In this document: piece by piece, positions 33,221-38,985 of the stretch
How the letters are laid out: the number at the start of each line of letters is the position of its first letter
Numbering within the stretch: position 1 is the stretch's first letter
Assembly (NCBI GenBank): GCA_030145205.1
Contig: JAQYVZ010000028.1
Location: 1-38,985 of the forward strand
DNA: 38,985 nucleotides
Direction: 5' to 3'
DNA from: Desulfuromonadales bacterium
Lineage (GTDB): Bacteria; Desulfobacterota; Desulfuromonadia; Desulfuromonadales; BM103
The notes under the pieces: model-generated
The model's database searches: none
What the model saw: the letters and a program-made list of their open reading frames with translations, nothing else
Told to the model about the DNA's origin: nothing
Translations under genes and position numbers: made by a program

Positions 33221-34711
33221 ATGATCGAGACGCAAGACCTGCTGGCCTCAATTGTAGAATCCTCTGATGACGCTATTATCGGGATCTCACTGGAGGGGTT
33301 CATCCTCAGTTGGAATACGGGCGCCAAAAGAATCTACGGATACAGTGCAACCGAAGTTATGGGTCGTTCCTTATCGTCCCTTGCCCTACCTGAACGGGCT
33401 GATGAGATACTGCGGATTCTGAAGCAGATTCGCAGGGGGGAGAGATTCAAGCATTTCCGAACCATGCACCTGCGCAAGACCGGAGAGGTCGTCGCTGTGT
33501 CCCTGACGATTTCGCCGGTCATTGACCGCAGCGGCAGAATTTTTGGCGCCGCAGCCATCGCTCGCGACATTACTCACCTCATCCGCGAAGAAGAGGCCGT
33601 GCGCGAAGCAGAGGAGAAATACCGCCTTCTGTTTTCTGCGGAGACTGATGCCATCCTGCTGTTCGATGCGGAAACACAAACTGTCGTCAATGCAAATAAT
33701 GCCGCGACGCGCTTGTACGGTTACCAGCAGGATGAGTTTACTACCCCCCTGTCTCTGAAAAGACTCTGCTCCACCTGGGAGGAAAACGGCCTGGAAACCG
33801 CCCACAACTCGGTTCAATCAGTCTGCAACATTCCCTTGACCTATCATACGAAGAAGGATGGGACCACCTTTCCCGCAGAAATGTCAGTGAGTACATTTTT
33901 GTGGAAAGGCCGGCGAATGCTGGTCTGGATCGTTCGGGACATCTCGGAACGACAACGTATTGATAAACTCAAGCACTCTCTGGCACTCGCCAAGGACATT
34001 CAACAGCACCTGCTCCCGCGGCAGCCTCCGCAAATCAAAAAACTGGACATTCATGTTCGTCAACTTTATTGCGAAGACATTGGGGGAGACTTCTACGACT
34101 TCCTCCATCATGATGACCAGACTGAGGGGATACTGGAATTTATGGTCGGTGATATCGCCGGACACGGCATCGGCTCGGCACTGCTGATGGCGATGGCCAA
34201 AGGGGTTCTGCGCAACGAGGTCGTGCATCATCATACCGCACCAGAGGATATCTTTAACACCCTGAACAGAAGCCTCGTCAAGGATACGGATGATGCAATG
34301 TTCATGACCATGTTTTATGGCAGGATCGACATCAACACCTATTCATTGACATGGAATTCAGCAGGTCATGGACCGGTTTTCTGGTATCGCTCCCACCTGA
34401 AACAGATTGAAGAGCTACCGACCACCAACATCCCACTCGGCATCTTTGCCAACGCCATCTCAGGCTCGGCGCAATCTATACAACTCGCACCGGGGGACAT
34501 TCTCCTGGTCGGTACTGACGGCCTTTGGGAAACCCGCAATGTACACGATCAAATGTTCGGGATTCAGCGCCTGCGCCAGATACTGGCCAGTTGGGCGGAC
34601 AGGTCCTCCACGGAAATCACCGATGCCATCTTCACCAAAATCACCCGTTTCTGCCCCGATGACCGGCCCGAAGACGACCTCACCGCAATGGTCATCAAAA
34701 TCACGGAATAG
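33221..34711 (+). CDS. PAS-PAS-PP2C (SpoIIE/RsbU-type) serine phosphatase
   Basis: A 496-residue cytoplasmic signalling protein. The start at 33221 has GAGG 7 bases upstream. Two PAS domains (about 5-125 and 130-250) come first: I-I-G-I-S-L-E-G-F-I-L-S-W-N and I-L-L-F-D-A-E-T-Q-T-V-V-N-A-N. Then a short linker helix with A-K-D-I-Q-Q-H-L-L-P leads to a PP2C SpoIIE-type phosphatase. Metal-binding acids are seen in I-G-G-D-F-Y-D, V-G-D-I-A-G-H-G, G-T-D-G-L-W-E and E-D-D-L-T-A. Such proteins dephosphorylate anti-sigma-factor antagonists (STAS proteins) in partner-switching systems. No partner is nearby. Confidence 0.9.
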   Translation: MIETQDLLASIVESSDDAIIGISLEGFILSWNTGAKRIYGYSATEVMGRSLSSLALPERADEILRILKQIRRGERFKHFRTMHLRKTGEVVAVSLTISPVIDRSGRIFGAAAIARDITHLIREEEAVREAEEKYRLLFSAETDAILLFDAETQTVVNANNAATRLYGYQQDEFTTPLSLKRLCSTWEENGLETAHNSVQSVCNIPLTYHTKKDGTTFPAEMSVSTFLWKGRRMLVWIVRDISERQRIDKLKHSLALAKDIQQHLLPRQPPQIKKLDIHVRQLYCEDIGGDFYDFLHHDDQTEGILEFMVGDIAGHGIGSALLMAMAKGVLRNEVVHHHTAPEDIFNTLNRSLVKDTDDAMFMTMFYGRIDINTYSLTWNSAGHGPVFWYRSHLKQIEELPTTNIPLGIFANAISGSAQSIQLAPGDILLVGTDGLWETRNVHDQMFGIQRLRQILASWADRSSTEITDAIFTKITRFCPDDRPEDDLTAMVIKITE

Positions 34712-34860
34712 CCCCTTTCCGATACGATTCAGATTATTTCCGTCATATCTCGAAAGTGACCAGTTGCCGTAAGAACCAGAAATGTGCAATTCTATAAAGC
34801 TATGGATAGATGCTTGCCTCATTGGTACAGACCCTTTTCATAAAGGAAAGAAGAGCCTGC

Positions 34861-36240
34861 ATGATTGCCAAACCATTCATCAAACGCCTGGAGCAGATTC
34901 TCGGCAAAGACCACGTCATGACCGAGAAAGCCGACCGTATTTGCTACTCCTACGATGCCACTCAGCGGCAGTTTCTGCCTGATGTCGTGGTCCATCCGGG
35001 GAGTCCGGCAGAGATCAGTGAAATTATGAAGCTGGCCAACGCCGAGAAGATACCGGTCTTCCCCCGCGGTGCCGGCAGCGGCTTCTCCGGCGGCAGCCTG
35101 CCCACCGAAGGTGGCATTGTACTGGCCACCTCGCGGCTCGACCAGATTCTCGAGATCGACGAGGAGAACCTGGTTGCCACCGTCGAGCCGGGCGTGGTCA
35201 CCGAGACCTTTCAGAAGGCGGTCGAAAAAGTCGGCCTCTTCTACCCACCAGACCCTGCTTCCCTGAAGTTCTCGACCCTCGGCGGCAACGTCGCGGAATG
35301 TGCCGGCGGCCCCCGCTGTGTCAAGTACGGCGTCACCAAGGATTATATCCTCGGCCTCGAGGTGGTCACCCCGACCGGCGACATCATCCGAACCGGCGGT
35401 CCGACCATGAAAGGCGTGGTCGGCTACGATCTGACCAAGCTGATGGTCGGCAGTGAGGGCACCCTGGCGGTGATCACCAAGATCATCATCAAGCTGCTGC
35501 CCCTGCCCGAGGCGAAGAAGACTATGCTGGTACTGTTCGATTCGATCGACGGCGCCGCCAAGGCAGTCTCGGCCATCATTCGCGGCAAGATCATCCCAAC
35601 CACCCTCGAGTTTATGGACTCGGCGACCATCGACTGCGTGCGCGAGGCGACTGATCTCGAAGTGCCCGACACGGCGCGGGCGGTTCTGATTATCGAAGTG
35701 GACGGCGATGCCGACATGATCGACAAGCAGGCGGGCAGGATTGCCGACATCGTCCAACCACTCGGCGTGGTCGAAACCCGCATCGCCACGACGGCGGCGG
35801 AGAGCGAAGCTCTCTGGAAAATTCGCCGTTCGGTGTCGCCGAGCCTGCGTAAGGTCAACCCCGACAAGTTCAACGAAGACATCTGCGTACCGCGCAGCAA
35901 GGTTCCCGACATGATCCGCAAGGTCGAGGAGATCAGCCAGCGCCACGACGTGCCGATCGTCAACTTCGGCCACGCCGGCGACGGCAATATTCATGTCAAC
36001 GTGATGATCGACAAGAAGAAGCCGGGCGACTCGGAAAAAGCGGAAGCCGCGATCGAAGAGGTTTTCAAAGAGGCTCTGGCGCTGGGCGGCACCATGAGCG
36101 GCGAGCATGGCGTCGGCATCATGAAGGCGCCCTACATTCCACTGGAACTACCGGTCAGTGCCGTTGACTACATGAAGACGATCAAAAAGGCACTCGACCC
36201 GAACAACATTCTCAACCCGGGGAAAATTTTCCTCGATTAA
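34861..36240 (+). CDS. glcD: FAD-linked 2-hydroxyacid dehydrogenase subunit (glycolate/D-lactate oxidase type)
   Basis: A 459-residue FAD-binding (type 4) oxidoreductase. The start at 34861 has an AAGAG nearby and gives the usual family length. FAD binding is shown by F-P-R-G-A-G-S-G-F-S-G-G (68-78) and D-P-A-S-L-K-F-S-T-L-G-G-N-V-A-E. The C-terminal domain has N-F-G-H-A-G-D-G-N-I-H-V-N (about 368-380), and the end is N-P-G-K-I-F. It oxidises glycolate or D-lactate and passes electrons to the Fe-S subunit encoded next, 66 bp downstream. Whether the substrate is lactate or glycolate cannot be settled by sequence alone. Confidence 0.9.
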   Translation: MIAKPFIKRLEQILGKDHVMTEKADRICYSYDATQRQFLPDVVVHPGSPAEISEIMKLANAEKIPVFPRGAGSGFSGGSLPTEGGIVLATSRLDQILEIDEENLVATVEPGVVTETFQKAVEKVGLFYPPDPASLKFSTLGGNVAECAGGPRCVKYGVTKDYILGLEVVTPTGDIIRTGGPTMKGVVGYDLTKLMVGSEGTLAVITKIIIKLLPLPEAKKTMLVLFDSIDGAAKAVSAIIRGKIIPTTLEFMDSATIDCVREATDLEVPDTARAVLIIEVDGDADMIDKQAGRIADIVQPLGVVETRIATTAAESEALWKIRRSVSPSLRKVNPDKFNEDICVPRSKVPDMIRKVEEISQRHDVPIVNFGHAGDGNIHVNVMIDKKKPGDSEKAEAAIEEVFKEALALGGTMSGEHGVGIMKAPYIPLELPVSAVDYMKTIKKALDPNNILNPGKIFLD

Positions 36241-36306
36241 CAGACACGGTGTTCAGAGTGCCGTAAGAGTTTTTTCTCTTCTCGCGCCTCACACCTCGGA
36301 TTATAA

Positions 36307-37563
36307 ATGGCCAAGAACAAGAAGCTCACAGACTACCGCGAAGAAATCGAACAGTGCGTCATGTGCGGCACCTGCCGCGCCCACTGCCCGGTATTCGGCG
36401 CCGAACGCAAGGAAGGGACCGTTGCCCGCGGCAAAATTGCCTTGGCGCAAGCCCTGCTGGATGGCGACGTCGGCCTGGAAGAGAAGTTCCTGCTCGACAT
36501 GTCGCAATGCCTGCTCTGTGGCAGCTGCCACGCCCAGTGTCCCAACAAGGTGCCGACCGAAGAGATCGTCGCAGCCACTCGGCGCGAAATCGCCCAGCAG
36601 AAAGGCCTGTCGACCTTCGGCAAAGGTGTCACCACGGTCCTCAAGAACCAGGGGCTAATGAAGACCCTGGCCAAGGGCGGCAATGCGCTCTCCGCAGTGC
36701 TATTCAAACAGCTGCCGGACGACAGCGGCTTGAAGCTGCGTTTTCCGGCCCCGTTTATCAGCCGCGACCGCACCCTGCCAGGCCTGGCCGACAAGCCGTT
36801 CCGCGACCGTCACCCCGAGTTTATCGCGGGCGACAAGGACCAGCCGACCATCGCTTTTTTCACCGGCTGCGCCATCAACTACATGTACCCTGAAATCGGC
36901 GAGGCGATGCTCAAGACGCTGCAGTTTCTGGGCGTCAACATCTGGATCCCGAAAGAACAGGGCTGCTGCGGTTTACCGGCGGTCAGCGCCGGCGACGGCG
37001 CCACAGTGGAAGAACTCGCTGATCGCAACCGAGCCGCTCTCTCCGGCCGGCCGGTCGACTGGATCGTCACCGCCTGCGCCTCCTGCAACGCCGGCCTCGG
37101 TGAAATCTACGCCCAGCTGGGCGATGACTTCACAGAGCTGACCGGCAAAGTAAAGGACATCTTCGTGTTCCTGGTCGAGCAGGGCTTTGCGGACAAGCTG
37201 GCTGAGCTGCCGACCACGGCAGAAAAAGTCAGGGTCACCTACCACGACCCCTGTCACCTACGCACTCAAGGTATCACTAAAGAGCCGCGCCAGATCCTTG
37301 CAGCCCTCCCCCAAATTGAGTACGTTGAAATGGAAGACGCCGGCACCTGCTGCGGCATGGGCGGCACCTACTCGGTCTACCACTACGACACCAGCAAGAA
37401 GATCGGTGCGAAAAAAGCCGGCCATATCGACGAGAGCGGCGCCTCACTGGTCGCTACCGACTGCCCCGGCTGCATCATGCAGCTGCAGGACAGCATCAAC
37501 CACGCCGGTGGTGGCCAGAAAGCAGTGCATATCCTCGACCTGGTGGCGGCGTGCTTACCGTAA
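36307..37563 (+). CDS. glcF: Fe-S subunit of the 2-hydroxyacid dehydrogenase (CCG-domain protein)
   Basis: A 418-residue iron-sulfur protein. Two 4Fe-4S motifs are present: C17-V-M-C20-G-T-C23-R-A-H-C27-P and C68-L-L-C71-G-S-C74-H-A-Q-C78-P. Two CCG (DUF224) domains follow: G-C-A-I-N-Y-M-Y-P with G-C-C-G-L-P, and D-P-C-H-L-R-T-Q-G with C-C-G-M-G-G-T-Y and C-P-G-C-I-M-Q-L. It accepts electrons from the GlcD flavoprotein and likely delivers them to the quinone pool. It is followed by a REP-like palindrome and a terminator. Confidence 0.9.
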   Translation: MAKNKKLTDYREEIEQCVMCGTCRAHCPVFGAERKEGTVARGKIALAQALLDGDVGLEEKFLLDMSQCLLCGSCHAQCPNKVPTEEIVAATRREIAQQKGLSTFGKGVTTVLKNQGLMKTLAKGGNALSAVLFKQLPDDSGLKLRFPAPFISRDRTLPGLADKPFRDRHPEFIAGDKDQPTIAFFTGCAINYMYPEIGEAMLKTLQFLGVNIWIPKEQGCCGLPAVSAGDGATVEELADRNRAALSGRPVDWIVTACASCNAGLGEIYAQLGDDFTELTGKVKDIFVFLVEQGFADKLAELPTTAEKVRVTYHDPCHLRTQGITKEPRQILAALPQIEYVEMEDAGTCCGMGGTYSVYHYDTSKKIGAKKAGHIDESGASLVATDCPGCIMQLQDSINHAGGGQKAVHILDLVAACLP

Positions 37564-37576
37564 CTGCTTTTAATTT

Positions 37577-37599
37577 CCCTCTCCCTTGACGGGAGAGGG
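37577..37599. repeat. REP-like palindrome after glcF
   Basis: A perfect 9-bp stem (CCCTCTCCC at 37577-37585, GGGAGAGGG at 37591-37599) with loop TTGAC, followed by GTCAGGGTGAGGGTG. It shares its core with 21583-21605. Confidence 0.65.
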
Positions 37600-37644
37600 T
37601 CAGGGTGAGGGTGACCTTTAAATATATCGTCCCCCTCCCCTTAA

Positions 37645-37675
37645 TCCCCTCCCACCAAGTGAGGGGAAGTTTTTT
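37645..37675 (+). terminator. Terminator of the glcDF operon
   Basis: The stem TCCCCTC (37645-37651) pairs with GAGGGGA (37661-37667), with a 9-base loop, and is followed by AG and six T residues. Confidence 0.75.
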
Positions 37676-37758
37676 ATTCCGCTTCGCCACCATTCTTGGT
37701 TAGAATGCCCGCTCAACCATAAACTTCGACCACTGACATATTCAAACGGGAGGTTCCC

Positions 37759-38985
<1,227 letters not shown>

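Overview
The window looks like chromosomal DNA of a Desulfuromonadales-type bacterium (Geobacter/Pelobacter/Desulfuromonas relatives). The case rests on selenocysteine use with a Sec-containing SelD, an Ato-like acetyl-CoA transferase, a GEMM-type c-di-GMP riboswitch, and GlcD/GlcF-type lactate/glycolate dehydrogenase genes, all at fairly high GC. This assignment is inferred from gene content, not from a marker-gene search.

Layout. 1-144 is the end of an IS21-family element (start of istA and its terminal repeats) that cuts off a small coiled-coil gene. 145-910 is AT-rich and mostly non-coding, with a 147-bp-spaced direct repeat. 1164-5045 is on the minus strand: a secreted protein, a collapsed remnant of tex with two strong terminators behind it, a spermidine-synthase-like protein and an LEA14-like lipoprotein. 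5260-7732 is on the plus strand: an unusual fusion of a Pol I-type 5'-3' exonuclease with RNase HI, a GNAT acetyltransferase and a YchJ/SEC-C protein.

7852-13371 is a compact selenium locus. It holds a peroxiredoxin-like selenoprotein (W-U-P-Y-C), an AhpD-like selenoprotein (C-T-P-U), selA, selB and a Sec-containing selD. Each of the three in-frame TGA codons is followed by a hairpin at the position and with the loop expected of a bacterial SECIS. An ordinary ORF caller breaks or misses all three genes.

13415-17580 (minus) is a porin / mini solute-binding protein / chemoreceptor operon. Its leader carries a c-di-GMP-I riboswitch followed by an intrinsic terminator. 17910-19484 is an Ato-type CoA-transferase. 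19762-23985 (minus) is a MoxR ATPase / VWA protein / small protein / MFS set. 24233-26724 is an MFS transporter convergent with metY. 26983-30340 holds two tandem trimeric-autotransporter-like adhesins with a palindrome-rich promoter region. 30569-32969 is a PAP2 phosphatase and a LarA-like protein. 33221-37563 is a PAS-PAS-PP2C phosphatase followed by glcD and glcF. 37759 to the end is hemL, cut by the window edge.

Functional themes: selenium-based peroxide defence built next to its own synthesis machinery, c-di-GMP control of a chemosensory/porin module, surface adhesion, and acetate/2-hydroxyacid metabolism. No rRNA, tRNA (including selC) or CRISPR array was recognised.
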